Shown in pieces: positions 53,425 through 64,000 of a DNA stretch of 64,000 nt. Under the pieces are notes generated by a model. It worked only from the letters and a program-made list of their open reading frames with translations, was not told the origin of the DNA and ran no database searches. Every line of letters starts with the position of its first letter. Position 1 is the first letter of the stretch. The stretch is from Melastoma dodecandrum (lineage: Eukaryota; Streptophyta; Magnoliopsida; Myrtales; Melastomataceae). The translations under genes were made by a program, and so were the position numbers. Where the stretch lies: assembly GCA_029817715.1 (NCBI GenBank), contig JARUPY010000387.1:806001-870000 (forward strand). Direction: 5' to 3'.

Positions 53425-54019
53425 TTTCTACTTACCAATAGAAGACTAGGATGACACAGAGAATGCACGAGAACTTACCTGAACGGCCGAGGAAGTAGAT
53501 TTGGCGTTGAAAATTATGTAGACAGACCCTGGGCGACGTGTATTGCTTGATTTCAGCGCTGGTCGTGGATGGGTAATGCTCCGCCACTTCAACGACGGCA
53601 ACCGAAGAGGATGAGTGCAGCCCTAATTATGGATGGGTGATGCTCCTCCTGCTTCAACCACGGCAATTGGAGAAAGGAGGGGGAGGCTAGAGGCGGCGGC
53701 TGCAAAAGAGAAGAAAATAAGTTAGGGTTCTCACCGAACGATTTATAATATTTTCTCTTTTTTTTTTTTAAAGGAGGGACGCGTCTCTGAGAATGAAGGA
53801 CGCGTCCTTCATAAGTCTGTAAGATTACAGAATGCCCAAGGACGCTTCCTTGGGTATGAGGGACGCGTCCCTCAGCTTCCTGTAAAATAAAACGAAAAGT
53901 GTCAAAAATCTAAAACGATAAGACGAAATAATGCGCAAATAATAATAAAAAAATAAAACTCGGGTTGCCTCCCGATAAGCGCTTGATTTATAGTCATCGG
54001 CTTGACTTTCTTGTCGCTT
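53425..54019 (-). other. Athila spacer between gag-pol and the 3' ORF
   Basis: Non-coding. It contains four GGACGCGTCC-type palindromes (53777, 53798, 53840, 53861). Confidence 0.7.
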
Positions 54020-57000
54020 TCAGGCCTCTTTTAGGTGAATCGAGGATGCTTCACGATCAAAACTTCCCCTATAATGTTTTAACCTTTGCCCATTTACCTT
54101 GAATATCCTTCCAGAACTCTCTTCTAAAACATCTACGGCTCCATATGAGAATACCTCAACAACTCGAAAAGGGCCCGACCATCGCGATTTCAGTTTTCCA
54201 GGGAATAATTTGAGTCGGGAGTTGAATAACAATACCAATTGGCCTGGCTCGAAGTGTCTGGGCAATATCTTACCATCATGCCATTTCTTTGTCCTATCCT
54301 TGTACACTCTTGCACTGTCATATGCCTGCAACCGAAGTTCATCGAGCTCGTTCAATTGAAGTAGTCGTCTCCCACCGGCTTCTTCGAGATTTAAGTTCAA
54401 CTTTTGCAAAGCCCAATACGCCTTGTGCTCGAGTTCCACCGGAAGGTGACATGCCTTGCCAAAGACCATTCTGTACGGTGACATCCCAATTGGATTTTTA
54501 TATGCTGTCCTGTATGCCCACAATGCATCGTCTAACTTCGTCGACCAATCCTTTCTCGTTGGACATACTGTTTTCTCTAGAATCCGCTTGATTTCCCGAT
54601 TAGAAACTTCGACTTGCCCGCTCGTTTGTGGATGATATGCTGTAGCTATCTTGTGCTTTATCCCATACTTCTTCAAGAGTTGATCAAAATAGCGGTTGGA
54701 GAAGTGCGTCCCTTCGTCGCTTATGATAGCGCGTGGTGTGCCAAATCGAGTAAAAATCTGCTTTTTCAAAAACTTGCACACGACTTTAGAATCATTAGAA
54801 GGCAAAGCTACTGCTTCCACCCACTTTGACACATAATCAACAGCCATAAGGATGTACTTATTATTAAATGATGAAATTAAGGGACCCATGAAATCGATAC
54901 CCCACACATCGAATAGCTCAACTTCATGGATGCCTTGCAACGGCATCTCGTGTCTCTTGCTGATGTTTCCCACACGTTGACACCTGTCACAAGATGCAAC
55001 AAAATTATATGAATCCTTGAAAAGAGTTGGCCAATAGAATCCTGATTGTAGAACTTTAGCCGCTGTTCGATCTCCTCCAAAGTGTCCACCATAGGGTGAC
55101 GAGTGACAATGTTCGAGGATGCCTTTGATTTCTTCTTCTGGCACACATCTCCTGATAACTTGATCAGCACAATGCTTAAAGAGAAACGGTTCATCCCACA
55201 TGTAATAGCGTACGTCATGCAAAAATTTCTTCTTTTGTTGAGGAGTAAAGTCAGAGGGAATATGGTTAGAAACAATATAATTCACAAAGTCGGCATACCA
55301 AGGGCACGACACATCGTTCATAGCAAACAATTGTTCATCAGGAAATGATTCATTAATTGCCGCATAATTATGAGATGACATCACATTTTCTAACCTCGAT
55401 AAATGATCCGCAACTTGGTTTTCGGATCCTTTTCTGTCCCTAATTTCAAGATCAAACTCTTGTAAAAGAAGAACCCACCTGATGAGCCTTGGCTTTGCCT
55501 CTTTCTTTGAGATCAAGTACTTGATGGCAGAATGGTCAGTGAAAACAATAACTTTCGTACCAACAAGATAACTACGAAATTTATCAAAGGCATAGACAAT
55601 CGCAAGCAACTCTTTTTCTGTGGTAGTGTAATTTACCTGAGCATCATCAAGAGTTCGACTTGCATAGTAAATGACATGAAATACCTTATTCACTCGTTGT
55701 CCTAGAACGGCTCCGACCGCGTAATCGCTTGCATCACACATTAGTTCAAATGGTAAATTCCAATCAGGTGCAATAACTATAGGGGCAGAAATTAACCTTT
55801 GCTTGAGCTCGTTGAAGGCACTAAGGCAGTCGTCATCGAAAATAAAGGACCTGTCCTTTTCTAAGAGATTGCAAAGTGGTTTGGAAATTTTGGAAAAGTC
55901 CTTGATAAATCTTCTGTAAAATCCTGCGTGTCCAAGAAAACTCCGGATTGCTTTGACTGATGTTGGTGGCGGCAATTTCTCGATCGTTTCTATCTTTGCT
56001 CGATCCACTTCAATCCCCTTGTTTGATATCCTGTGTCCAAGAACAATACCCTCTCGAACCATAAAATGGCATTTTTCCCAATTTAAAATAAGGTTTGTTT
56101 CTTCACAACGTTTCAACACGCGAGCTAAATTTGTCAAGCAATCATCAAAAGACATCCCAAAGATGGAAAAATCATCCATAAAAACTTCAAGGCACTGCTC
56201 AACCATATCAGTGAAAATAGACATCATGCATCTCTGAAACGTAGCTGGGGCATTACATAGACCAAAAGGCATTCGACGAAAAGCAAACGTACCATACGGG
56301 CATGTAAAAGTAGTCTTTTCTTGATCTTCTGCTGCTATGGCAATTTGGTTATATCCAGAATAACCATCTAGAAAACAGTAAAATCCTTTACCTGCCAGGC
56401 GATCCAACATTTGATCTATAAACGGAAGTGGGAAGTGATCCTTTCTTGTGGCTTTATTCAACTTCCTATAATCCATGCAAACTCGCCAACCAGTCACCGT
56501 ACGCGTGGGAATGAGCTCATTCTTTTCGTTGGAGACAACGGTCATCCCACCTTTCTTAGGTACACACTGCACAGGACTCACCCAAGAACTGTCAGAAATC
56601 GGATATATTATACCTGCATCAAGCCATTTGATTATTTCCTTCTTGACTACTTCCTTCATGTTTGGGTTGAGTCGTCGTTGATTCTCCACCGAAACCTTAT
56701 GGTTTTCCTCCAACAGAATCTTGTGCATGCAGATTGACGGACTAATTCCTCGAATATCAGCAATTGTCCACCCTAATGCTCGTTTATATTCCCTCAAGAC
56801 TCGAAGTAAATTCTCTTCCTGTGTCATTGTTAGTGCCGACGAAATAATAATGGGTAGAGTTTCATTACTTCCAAGATATGCATACCTCAGGTGTTCAGGT
56901 AATGGTTTCAGCTCTAATTGGGGTGGTTCTTCAATAGATGGTTTCATCGGATTATGCGGCCTCTCCAAGGTTTCAAAATGCGCCCCTCTCAACATGTGTG

Positions 57001-59473
57001 GTATTGCATCCATTGCTGTTATCACTTCTTGTACTTCTTCATTGTCAGATGACGTTGAGTTCATTGCAATTTCAAGTGGATCCTCATATGGAATCTCTGT
57101 AGAGTACCTGCTCAAAACATCTTCAATCAGAAAGCATTCATCAATTTCATTCGGGCACTTCAGCGATTTTAAAACATTAAATGTCACCTCCTCATCATTA
57201 ACCCGAATGGTCAGTTCACCTTTTTGAACATCAATGAGGGCTCTACCTGTTGCCAAGAATGGTCTCCCTAAAATGATGGGGATATTTTTATCTTCCTCAA
57301 AATCTAAAACTACAAAATCCGCTGGAAAGATAAATTTATCCACTTTAACAAGCACATCTTCAACAATACCCCTAGGATATGTTATTGATCTATCAGCTAA
57401 CTGCAATGTCACAGACGTAGGTTTCACTTCCCCCAAACCTAACTCATGGTATACAGATAAAGGCATAAGATTAATACTTGCGCCAAGATCACACAGAGCC
57501 TTACCATTGAATTGCGAACCAATAGTGCAAGGGATAGTGAAACTACCTGGATCCTTTAGCTTAGGAGGAAGTTTTCGTTGCAATACGGCACTACATTCCT
57601 CCGTTAGTGCGACGGTTTCAAACTCACCTAACCTTCTTTTCTTTGATAGGATGTCCTTCATGAACTTGACGTAGCTCGGCATCTGCTCAAGAGCTTCTGC
57701 AAAAGGAATGTTAATATGGAGTTTCTTAAACACGTCGAGAAACTTACGGAATTGGGCTTCATCATGCTTCTTTGCTCTTTGAGGGAATGGAAGTGGTGGT
57801 CGTTCTATCTTCCCCATGTTGGGTATTATCCAAGTGGGACGATGTGGTTGATCAGTTGGGGGAAGGACACGTCCTTCAGTTGGCAGGGTCGCGTCCTTCT
57901 GCGTTGCTTCTTCCACAGAATGTTCAGGGACGCGTCCCTCAAATTCGGAGGACGCGTCCTTCACGGTTCTGTGAAAATTCTGAAGTTCATGATTTCGTCC
58001 TTTGTTCAGCTTGGATGTGTTCGCCTCCTCATCGATTGGCTCTCGTGGAAGATCACTAATCTCACTTGACTTTTGTTTGTCACTCGACCGAACCTTTGGG
58101 GGTGCTTCTTCAAGTGCCCGGCCGTTCCTCAAGGTTACTGCCTTAACATATTCTCGTGGATTAACCTCAGTATCACTTGGCAACCCTCCTTGTTGACGTG
58201 AGTTCAAGGCTTGAGCGAGCTGACTGACTTGATTCTCCAAGTTCCTGATTGATGCTGTTTGATTCTTTATTATGGCATCTTGATTTGCCATGTACTTCAT
58301 CATCAATTCCTCAAAATTCGTCTTCTTTTCTAGTTCTGGGGCTTTGGGTTGCTGAAATCCCGGAGGTTGCGTTGCTCGATGATCCACTGTTTGCTGCCCT
58401 TTCCAAGAAAAGTTATGATGGTTCCTCCACCCCGGATTATACGTGTTGGAATAGGGATTGTTCCTCTGATTTCCTATAAAATTAGCCTCCTCCATGCTAG
58501 CAGAACATTGATCTGTTACATGTCCACCACCGCAAATATCACATCCTCTAGTTGTACTCTGGATGGACTGTACATTCACCGACTCAAACTTCTTGGCTAA
58601 CGCCGATATCTGCGCTTGAATAGATGTGAGTGCATCCAGTTCATGAGCATCCGAAACTTTTCTACCACTTATTCGGCCGAACGATTGACTCGGTACACAT
58701 GTTCTCCTCATAGTCTCCAAAAGCTCCCTTCCTTCTACGTATGATTTTCGTAGGAATGATCCGTTCGATGCTAAGTTGAGGTCCTTGCGCGATGTTTCCG
58801 ACAACCCATTGTAAAAAGCTTCCAATTGTCGCCATCCCGGTAGATCATGATATGGGCACTGAATTAATAAATTTTTGAAGCGCTCCCAAGCCTCCACAAA
58901 AGTTTCTGTCTCATGTTGCTTGAATGTGCAGATTTCATTCCTCATGTGGGATATCTTGGATGGCGGGAAATATTGATCTAGGAATGCTTCTTCCATCTGT
59001 TCCCAGGTACTGATTGATCCAGCCGGTAGAGAGTTCAGCCAACTCCATGCTCTATCCTTCAAGGAGAAGGGAAATAACTTTAATCGAACTGCATCTTGTG
59101 GCACTCCGTTTTGCCTGAAACTGTCGCAAATGCTTAAGAACTTGCTCAAATGCTCATGCGGATCCTCCATCGCTGACCCTCGAAACATAACTGAATTCTG
59201 AATCATCTGGATCACTGATGTCTTTATCTCAAAGTCCCGAGCTTGAATCACAGGCGCAACGATACAGAACCGGTTGATGTGAGGTTTTGCGGAAGTGAAT
59301 TCCACCATCGGCCTGTTATCAATGTCCTGTTGACCCTCGTTCTGTTGAGCTGGAATTAGGTTTCCGTCCATGTTGCTCTGTTGTGCACTAGCTTTCTCAC
59401 GAACCAGTCTATGGAAAGTCCTCTCGATTTCAGGATCAAAAGGAAGAATTTCTGTACTTCGAGTTCGTCGCAT
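54020..59473 (-). CDS. Athila gag-pol polyprotein, intact
   Basis: The 1,817-residue single ORF has these domains in order. Gag capsid domain (about 90-235; [20 protein letters not shown]). CCHC-like knuckle [13 protein letters not shown] (about 305-320). Aspartic protease with D-L-G-A-S (about 658, [14 protein letters not shown]). Reverse transcriptase (about 960-1110; [30 protein letters not shown], and FMDDF at about 1098). RNase H (about 1245; [13 protein letters not shown]). Integrase H2C2 zinc finger (about 1454-1495; [11 protein letters not shown]...CDRC). Integrase D-D-E core with WGIDFMGP (about 1525), [10 protein letters not shown] (about 1582) and the Glu in [15 protein letters not shown] (about 1615). 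No stop or shift is present, so it may be competent. The frame includes two imperfect GGACGCGTCC pairs at 57865-57959, read as repeated GRV-containing phrases. Confidence 0.95.
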   Translation of the reverse strand: MRRTRSTEILPFDPEIERTFHRLVREKASAQQSNMDGNLIPAQQNEGQQDIDNRPMVEFTSAKPHINRFCIVAPVIQARDFEIKTSVIQMIQNSVMFRGSAMEDPHEHLSKFLSICDSFRQNGVPQDAVRLKLFPFSLKDRAWSWLNSLPAGSISTWEQMEEAFLDQYFPPSKISHMRNEICTFKQHETETFVEAWERFKNLLIQCPYHDLPGWRQLEAFYNGLSETSRKDLNLASNGSFLRKSYVEGRELLETMRRTCVPSQSFGRISGRKVSDAHELDALTSIQAQISALAKKFESVNVQSIQSTTRGCDICGGGHVTDQCSASMEEANFIGNQRNNPYSNTYNPGWRNHHNFSWKGQQTVDHRATQPPGFQQPKAPELEKKTNFEELMMKYMANQDAIIKNQTASIRNLENQVSQLAQALNSRQQGGLPSDTEVNPREYVKAVTLRNGRALEEAPPKVRSSDKQKSSEISDLPREPIDEEANTSKLNKGRNHELQNFHRTVKDASSEFEGRVPEHSVEEATQKDATLPTEGRVLPPTDQPHRPTWIIPNMGKIERPPLPFPQRAKKHDEAQFRKFLDVFKKLHINIPFAEALEQMPSYVKFMKDILSKKRRLGEFETVALTEECSAVLQRKLPPKLKDPGSFTIPCTIGSQFNGKALCDLGASINLMPLSVYHELGLGEVKPTSVTLQLADRSITYPRGIVEDVLVKVDKFIFPADFVVLDFEEDKNIPIILGRPFLATGRALIDVQKGELTIRVNDEEVTFNVLKSLKCPNEIDECFLIEDVLSRYSTEIPYEDPLEIAMNSTSSDNEEVQEVITAMDAIPHMLRGAHFETLERPHNPMKPSIEEPPQLELKPLPEHLRYAYLGSNETLPIIISSALTMTQEENLLRVLREYKRALGWTIADIRGISPSICMHKILLEENHKVSVENQRRLNPNMKEVVKKEIIKWLDAGIIYPISDSSWVSPVQCVPKKGGMTVVSNEKNELIPTRTVTGWRVCMDYRKLNKATRKDHFPLPFIDQMLDRLAGKGFYCFLDGYSGYNQIAIAAEDQEKTTFTCPYGTFAFRRMPFGLCNAPATFQRCMMSIFTDMVEQCLEVFMDDFSIFGMSFDDCLTNLARVLKRCEETNLILNWEKCHFMVREGIVLGHRISNKGIEVDRAKIETIEKLPPPTSVKAIRSFLGHAGFYRRFIKDFSKISKPLCNLLEKDRSFIFDDDCLSAFNELKQRLISAPIVIAPDWNLPFELMCDASDYAVGAVLGQRVNKVFHVIYYASRTLDDAQVNYTTTEKELLAIVYAFDKFRSYLVGTKVIVFTDHSAIKYLISKKEAKPRLIRWVLLLQEFDLEIRDRKGSENQVADHLSRLENVMSSHNYAAINESFPDEQLFAMNDVSCPWYADFVNYIVSNHIPSDFTPQQKKKFLHDVRYYMWDEPFLFKHCADQVIRRCVPEEEIKGILEHCHSSPYGGHFGGDRTAAKVLQSGFYWPTLFKDSYNFVASCDRCQRVGNISKRHEMPLQGIHEVELFDVWGIDFMGPLISSFNNKYILMAVDYVSKWVEAVALPSNDSKVVCKFLKKQIFTRFGTPRAIISDEGTHFSNRYFDQLLKKYGIKHKIATAYHPQTSGQVEVSNREIKRILEKTVCPTRKDWSTKLDDALWAYRTAYKNPIGMSPYRMVFGKACHLPVELEHKAYWALQKLNLNLEEAGGRRLLQLNELDELRLQAYDSARVYKDRTKKWHDGKILPRHFEPGQLVLLFNSRLKLFPGKLKSRWSGPFRVVEVFSYGAVDVLEESSGRIFKVNGQRLKHYRGSFDREASSIHLKEA

Positions 59474-59580
59474 GCACCTAATGTTAAAAATATCAAAAGA
59501 AATAAGTGAGAAAATTAAACAACTTGAACGTCAAATAGATAAACGTGATGACAGTAGAAAATAAATTTCTCCAAATTGAT

Positions 59581-59598
59581 TCCCCGGCAACGGCGCCA
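59581..59598 (-). other. Athila primer-binding site (Asp-tRNA)
   Basis: The minus strand reads TGGCGCCGTTGCCGGGGA, the exact complement to the 3' end of plant tRNA-Asp. It lies five bases inside the 5' LTR boundary at 59604. Confidence 0.85.
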
Positions 59599-59603
59599 AA
59601 ATT

Positions 59604-61078
59604 TGATCACGCTTGTCGAAGGCGGCAAATTAAATACTCTCACAAACCTAACTAACTTGTAGCTAGGGTAAGTAGAGGTCGATCCCACAGAGAATCAACA
59701 GAGAAAAATTCCTAACGGTCGCACGTTTAGCAATTTCGAGGTCAAGTCAAACAAGATTGAATTGAGAGTAAAACTGAAAAAGAGAGTGCAACTAACGATG
59801 ATTAAATCAATTAATAAAAGCCTAGGACTATCAATTTCCCCTAACGAATTATCTAACTCGTTCCTTCCTTTCTCCAGTTATCAAATTCTTAAGTTACTAA
59901 CCTAGGGTTCGTATATCTCTTTACGCCTCTCCCGAGTGCTCTAAAGACGTATTCCCTGTATCGAGCTAATCACTCTATTCCTAGGCAATTAACTAGTGGG
60001 AACCCATTATGCAACAACCCTAAATGGCTACCTAAGGCAATCAGGTATATTCCTATCCTTCTCGCTAATTAGCTCCGTTTTCCAACGAGACGCTAACTTA
60101 GGCTATTCAATCCACGGCTTAACCTAAACAACTTTTCCAAGCTCGAATAGGTCTCCAGTTCAAATTAATTGGTGATCAGGCAATTAACCGCGTTAAGATC
60201 AAGATTTGAATAAGTAACGACACGAATTCGCATAACACGGAGAAAAGGAATTCACTCGTTAGATAAAATCGCTAGGTTCCATTGAAGTCCTAGAAAATGA
60301 AATTAGTTCATAACGTAAAAGAAATTCAACTCAAATTCAAAAGAAAAGGAGAGCGACATAATAATCAAAGAGTGCAAGAAAAGAAAAACGCCCTCTCGAA
60401 TCCTCCGATCCGAGAAGTAGTCGCCTAGTCTTGATCTCCGCTTCAACCCTAGCCGTCTCCGAGTCGAATGTCTCCTCCGTTCTTCACCAAAAGAAAAGAC
60501 TCTAAAAGCCAAAGGGAAGGTGTTCTTAGAGTTACCTCTAAAACTAGGATATATAGATCCCCTAGAAAATATTTCCTAAGATTCTCCAAATCTAGGCAAT
60601 ATTTCTAGGGAGAATAAAATAAAATAAATCTAAAACTACCAACTAAATAACTAGTTGATCCTCTATATCTCCATAATGCAGTCTTAGGAAGACTTGAAGA
60701 CTCCTCAAGCGGTTAGCCTTCAAAACTCGCAAGAAAGCTTCGTCAGCTACAGAACCTCCAGGGACGCGTCCCTGAGATCTGAAGGACGCGTCCCTCAGCT
60801 CTCTGTCCATTGTTCGCTCCTCTTCGCTTTTCTTCATCCGAGCTTCAAAATCTCCTTCATTTTCCTGCATTAACACATGACAAACCAAGAGGCATCAACA
60901 AGATAACCGACTCGAGACGAAATAGAAACAAAAACTAAGAAAATAACAAAGATCAACTTAAATTAAAACTAAACTAAAAATGACTCAAATCCTACCAAAT
61001 CCCTATCAATACTCATCCGACTAACCACATAAAGCCTCGTTAAGGATACGAAATAACCCTACTTTCACAGAGTTATCA
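59604..61078 (-). repeat. Athila 5' LTR
   Basis: A 1,475-bp partner of 49753-51227, with about 13 differences by eye, including two compensating single-base indels. GGACGCGTCC palindromes lie at 60762 and 60784. Confidence 0.92.
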
Positions 61079-61083
61079 TGTAC

Positions 61084-62128
61084 ATACATCTCTCTATAGA
61101 CGGGCCTTTTTATCTACAAGCATTCAAGCGTTTAAGCATCCCGGCGTTCTTGCGATCTTGTGTTCCTGCGTCCTTCCGAAGGCATCGTCGATTACATACG
61201 TAAGTGCTTCCGTTTAAGGGTATTTGTCCGCTGCCTTCTCCCTTCTTTCTTCATTTATACAGCGACCACACAACGAACCTCCGAGTAGCAGTTGCTCGTA
61301 GTGCCAGGGATTTCCGACATGTTTGGATCCGGCTTGTCCAGCGGTCACTTCTAGAGCGAAAACGTCTTTGACGACCATAGTGGGAGACTAGGCTAATAAT
61401 ACCGAGAACCGGATGTAATACTGATTCAAATAACCTCGGAATAATTACTCTAACGTGGAAAACAATAGTGATGGAGACAACTCGGACCCAGCCATGGTTG
61501 GATAACTGTCCGCCATCAAGAGTACTCTCCAACTCGTAATGGAGATGGTCAGTGTTATCGATTAGAAGCACGAAACCTTTAAAGAGAAAATCGGCTCCAA
61601 GAAGGATGTCGTCATTCAAAACCTAGAAACCGCATCAGGAGTACCCATAAACAGCCCTAGTAAGGAGAAGGGTGAATCGGCCACCAAACACCAACTCGAT
61701 TATGATGCTCATAGGGCGTCAATAGCCGAAAGGAAGAAAAAGGCTGACTTGGAGGACGTCCCTATTGTCTCCACAGGCCCCAAAGGGTTTGCACATAATA
61801 ATCCACCATTTGTGATAAACGAGGGTGGAACAATTATGCAACAGGATAATTAGGCTGAGTATCAACCCCCGTTTCGAATGACGGAAGATTTATATAGGCC
61901 AGTAGAGAATGAACCTTTTTGTCCTCTTGAGGACCATCGACACGTTGAGTTCGTTATTCAGCCAGTCGCAGAAGAGGGGTGGCCATGCAAGAGGCGATGA
62001 TGATGTGCTATCAGCCGCGGAAATGGAAAATACTTCGACGACGGTGAAAGAGAACAAATGGAACATTGAAACGAACGAACGAGATAGAACTCGGACCGCC
62101 ACAGATACAGCCTAAGCGCCACCAGGAC
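61084..62128 (+). mobile_element. Older Ty3-type element resumed: LTR end and degenerate gag-like coding
   Basis: It continues the LTR interrupted at 49752. A frame open from 61566 to 61850 (KHETFKEKIGSKKDVVIQNL...HRASIAERKKKADLEDVPIV) is helical and charged. It is preceded by one TAG from an otherwise continuous frame and followed by a TAG at 61851. It then resumes with MTEDLYRPVENEPF at about 61879. It reads like the N-terminal gag region of a Tat-lineage element. The assignment is inferential, as no catalytic domain is present. Confidence 0.45.
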
Positions 62129-62926
62129 TGTCACGAGGATTGAACGAGGCTCGAGCATCAAATCAGGACACGGAGAGGGACGTGCCTCGGAGGCAATAGT
62201 ACGAGGGCGAGAGCATCAGAGCACTTACTGTGGGCAGACTCACAGAAAAGGGAAAACTGACAAAGGCACGGAGAGGTACGTGTTGGACAATGGACAATGT
62301 GATGCAGATGCGACGAGATGTGCGGGTCAGGGAAGAATCTGGCTGTTGGGCGTTCTTGGGGTGCGAAGCTGCAAAGGTGGTGTGCCACAGGAAGCAATGG
62401 AGATTCCTTGGAGGTTGCCTGTAGGAGGTTGCTGACGGATGAGTCCTGACGCAAGCTGTAGGCGACCCTTCGGTTGGTTGCTATAAGAGGAGGCAGGCTC
62501 CCTGACATCACTACAGGCGACAGTTGGTGTTCTTGGCTGCAGGCGACCGTTGGGGTTCCAGGACTCGGGTTTCTCGTGGCCACATGTGCCCTTTAGTTCC
62601 TTATAATCTGATGTAACTCCCCTTGGCTCCTATATAAATGAGTGGGGACTTGGGCGAGAAGAAGGAGAGCGAGGGAGCGAGTTGGGGCAAGATACTCATA
62701 CCCGAGAACCTGTCGTATATACGAGAGTCTTGTAGTTCCCTTTGCTTTATTAAAAGTAGTAATACTGGTGATTCCACCATCTTGCTGGGTTGGGTGCGTT
62801 TTAGGTCGCGGTCATTTGGTTCCTGGGGATTGTGAGAAAAGGCTGGTCATGCTTGGGTGAGCATGACGCAGGACGGGTAGGATTGGTAGGTTGAGTTTGC
62901 CGTAATAGCGTCTCAAATCCGTCACA
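62129..62926 (+). repeat. 5' LTR of a chromovirus-type element
   Basis: The 798-bp segment starts TGTCACGAGG, ends AATCCGTCACA, and is followed after two bases by a Met-tRNA primer site. A TATA box TATATAAATG lies at 62631-62640. Confidence 0.7.
62631..62640 (+). promoter_or_regulatory. LTR TATA box
   Basis: TATATAAATG sits 296 bp before the LTR end, a normal position for the LTR promoter. Confidence 0.55.
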
Positions 62927-62928
62927 GT

Positions 62929-62940
62929 TGGTATCAGAGT
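62929..62940 (+). other. Met-tRNA primer-binding site
   Basis: TGGTATCAGAGT directly follows the LTR end with a GT spacer. One mismatch to the standard TGGTATCAGAGC. Confidence 0.7.
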
Positions 62941-62948
62941 GGCTTAGA

Positions 62949-64000
62949 ATGACAACCAGAACCACCAGCGAGATATTGGAACGACAGGAGCAGGTCGTGG
63001 GCAAGGCTTCTCCCGATGTGCAGACCTCGGTCTTGGAGGACCTAGATCTACTCCGTGAGGGCATGACTAAGTTGGAATCTTCCATCAATGATGTGAGCAG
63101 AGATGCGGAGGTAAGGCTCAGTGGTTTACTCGATAGTTTGAGTTGAACCGTAGAAGAGATGCGTAGTCGGCAGAAGGACCTTCGAAATAAAGTCGTGACC
63201 CTTAATAGGGCGGTTGCTGCATAATCCTCCGATGGGGATGAGAGTTCGAAGGTGAGAGTCCCAAAACCTCAAAAGTTTGACGGAAGTCGAGATGCCAAGT
63301 CAGTTCAAACGTTTCTATGAGATGTGGAGCAGTACTTTGCGGCAGTAAGGATTCCTTAGAGGAACAGGTTTCGATCACGTCCATGTATCTCATGGGAGAT
63401 GCAAAGCTGTTGTGGCAGGCATGGGTGAAGGATGACCTGAGTGCTGGCCGTCCTGCGATTGATACCTAGGAGTCCTTGAAGAAAGAGCTGACGGATCAAT
63501 TCCTATCTTACAACGCGAGTTGGGTTACGAGGGAGGCGTTGAAGAGCCTCAAACATACCAGCACCGTGAGAGAATACGTGAACAAGTTCACTCATTGATG
63601 TTGGATATATCCGACATGTCCAAGGCAGACAAACTCTTCAACTTCCTCGACAGTCGTTAACAATGGGCACAAATCGAGCTGCGTGGACAAGGTGTGCGAG
63701 ACTTGACTTCAGCGGTGGCAGCTGCGGACGATCTTGTTGATCTCCGTTAGGAGGGGGCAGCGAGCAAAATGAGAGGCCCGTGACTAAAGAAGTGTGGCCA
63801 GGATTGACAGAGATAAGGGAAAGCGTGATGACAGGTCGAAACCAAAGTTGGTGATGGTAATGGCTTGGCCACCGGAGCAAATGATAGAATGAAGGATGAG
63901 TCGCAGACAGATCCAAGGGCTCGCTCAAGCTGCTTCATTTACAGTGGACCTCATCGAGCAAGAGATTGCCCAAAGAAGAGAGGCTAAACGTGATTATCAA
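62949..64000 (+). pseudogene. Chromovirus gag, broken and cut by the window edge
   Basis: The frame from ATG 62949 begins a coiled-coil gag N-terminus (TRTTSEILERQEQVVGKA). It continues through stops at 63144 and about 63222 to VPKPQKFDGSRDAKSVQTFL, the classic capsid start. A stop and frameshift follow near 63317-63358. The frame then reads ITSMYLMGDAKLLWQAWVKD, then ELTDQFLSYNASWVTREAL and STVREYVNKFTH. The knuckle near 63931 reads CFIYSGPHRARDCPKK, with Tyr in place of the second Cys. At least four stops or frame changes make it non-functional. Pol would lie beyond 64000. Confidence 0.75.

Larger units (their letters stand above)
49753..61078 (-). mobile_element. Complete Athila-type Ty3/gypsy retrotransposon
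   Basis: The element is 11,326 bp. Both LTRs are 1,475 bp (49753-51227; 59604-61078), beginning TGATCACG and ending GTTATCA on the plus strand. The target duplication TGTAC is perfect (49748-49752; 61079-61083). The primer site is complementary to Asp-tRNA: minus strand TGGCGCCGTTGCCGGGGA, 59598-59581. The polypurine tract AGGTTTGGGGGTG abuts the 3' LTR at 51240-51228. Two long ORFs, gag-pol and a 3' ORF, are both uninterrupted. By eye I count about 13 differences between LTRs (about 0.9 percent), so the insertion is recent. Lineage is inferred from the Asp-tRNA primer, the D-L-G-A-S protease site, the length and the extra 3' ORF. Confidence 0.92.

Noticed and set aside
54099..58600. Many plus-strand frames of 65-168 codons across the Athila interior
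   Set aside because: They are antisense shadows of the intact gag-pol ORF.
61890..62583. Frames of 60-141 codons in the 61.9-62.6-kb region
   Set aside because: They lie in degenerate retroelement and LTR sequence and have no supporting motifs.

Overview
The window is nuclear DNA of a flowering plant, almost certainly a eudicot. The evidence is a 13-exon galactokinase gene with GT-AG introns, pectin methylesterase/invertase-inhibitor genes, a ubiquitin-S27a gene, an intronless ABCF gene, and plant-specific retrotransposon lineages (Athila, Tat/Ogre-like, chromovirus, Copia-like) and MULEs. I cannot name the species. No bacterial, organellar or CRISPR signal was seen.

Layout. 0.4-2.4 kb: a tandem Copia-like mini-element with three LTRs and two 222-bp internal segments. 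2.8-13.3 kb: a cluster of invertase/pectin methylesterase inhibitor (PMEI) genes, with three open copies and at least five decayed ones; the galactokinase gene GAL1 sits inside it. 13.7-14.0 kb: a small membrane-protein reading frame. 14.4-15.7 kb: a degenerate minus-strand segment with a Met-tRNA primer-binding site and a TATA box, best read as an old pararetrovirus-like insertion. 16.7-23.35 kb: a Tat/Ogre-like retroelement with no recognisable gag-pol but a long tandem-repeat region. 23.8-28.7 kb: an eroded gene block made of the last exon of a glyoxalase-I-like gene, a nine-exon polygalacturonase pseudogene (minus) and an intact MASS-type MAPK-substrate gene (minus). From memory, this order matches Arabidopsis At1g80160-At1g80170-At1g80180. 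29-36 kb: repeats and junk, namely a TTTACTAA-rich tract, a receptor-like-protein fragment bracketed by an inverted repeat and expanded by a 40-bp minisatellite, a decayed FAR1/MULE transposase (plus) and a decayed Ulp1-like gene (minus).

36.7-40.1 kb: a terminal-inverted-repeat element ends 79 bp before the ATG of an intact ABCF4/GCN20-type gene. 40.6-43.4 kb: a deletion-derivative MULE with a perfect 9-bp target duplication; it keeps an intact 421-codon ORF that is only the N-terminal/DNA-binding part of a MuDR transposase. 45.6-46.2 kb: a GC-rich foldback element with a 9-bp target duplication and tRNA-like A/B-box sequences in both arms. 46.5-47.1 kb: a frameshifted DUF2921 fragment. 48.2-48.7 kb: ubiquitin-40S ribosomal protein S27a (minus).

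49.75-61.08 kb: a complete minus-strand Athila-type Ty3/gypsy element. It has 1,475-bp LTRs, a perfect TGTAC target duplication, an Asp-tRNA primer site, an uninterrupted 1,817-codon gag-pol ORF and an uninterrupted 366-codon 3' ORF. It interrupts an older LTR just downstream of that LTR's TATA box. 62.1 kb to the end: the 5' LTR, Met-tRNA primer site and broken gag of a plus-strand chromovirus, cut off by the window edge.

The clearly functional host genes are GAL1 (galactose salvage to galactose-1-phosphate), ABCF4-like, ubiquitin-S27a, the MASS-type gene and probably two PMEI genes; the third open PMEI gene is doubtful. They do not form a pathway. The main structural theme is layered transposon insertion around a decaying gene cluster.
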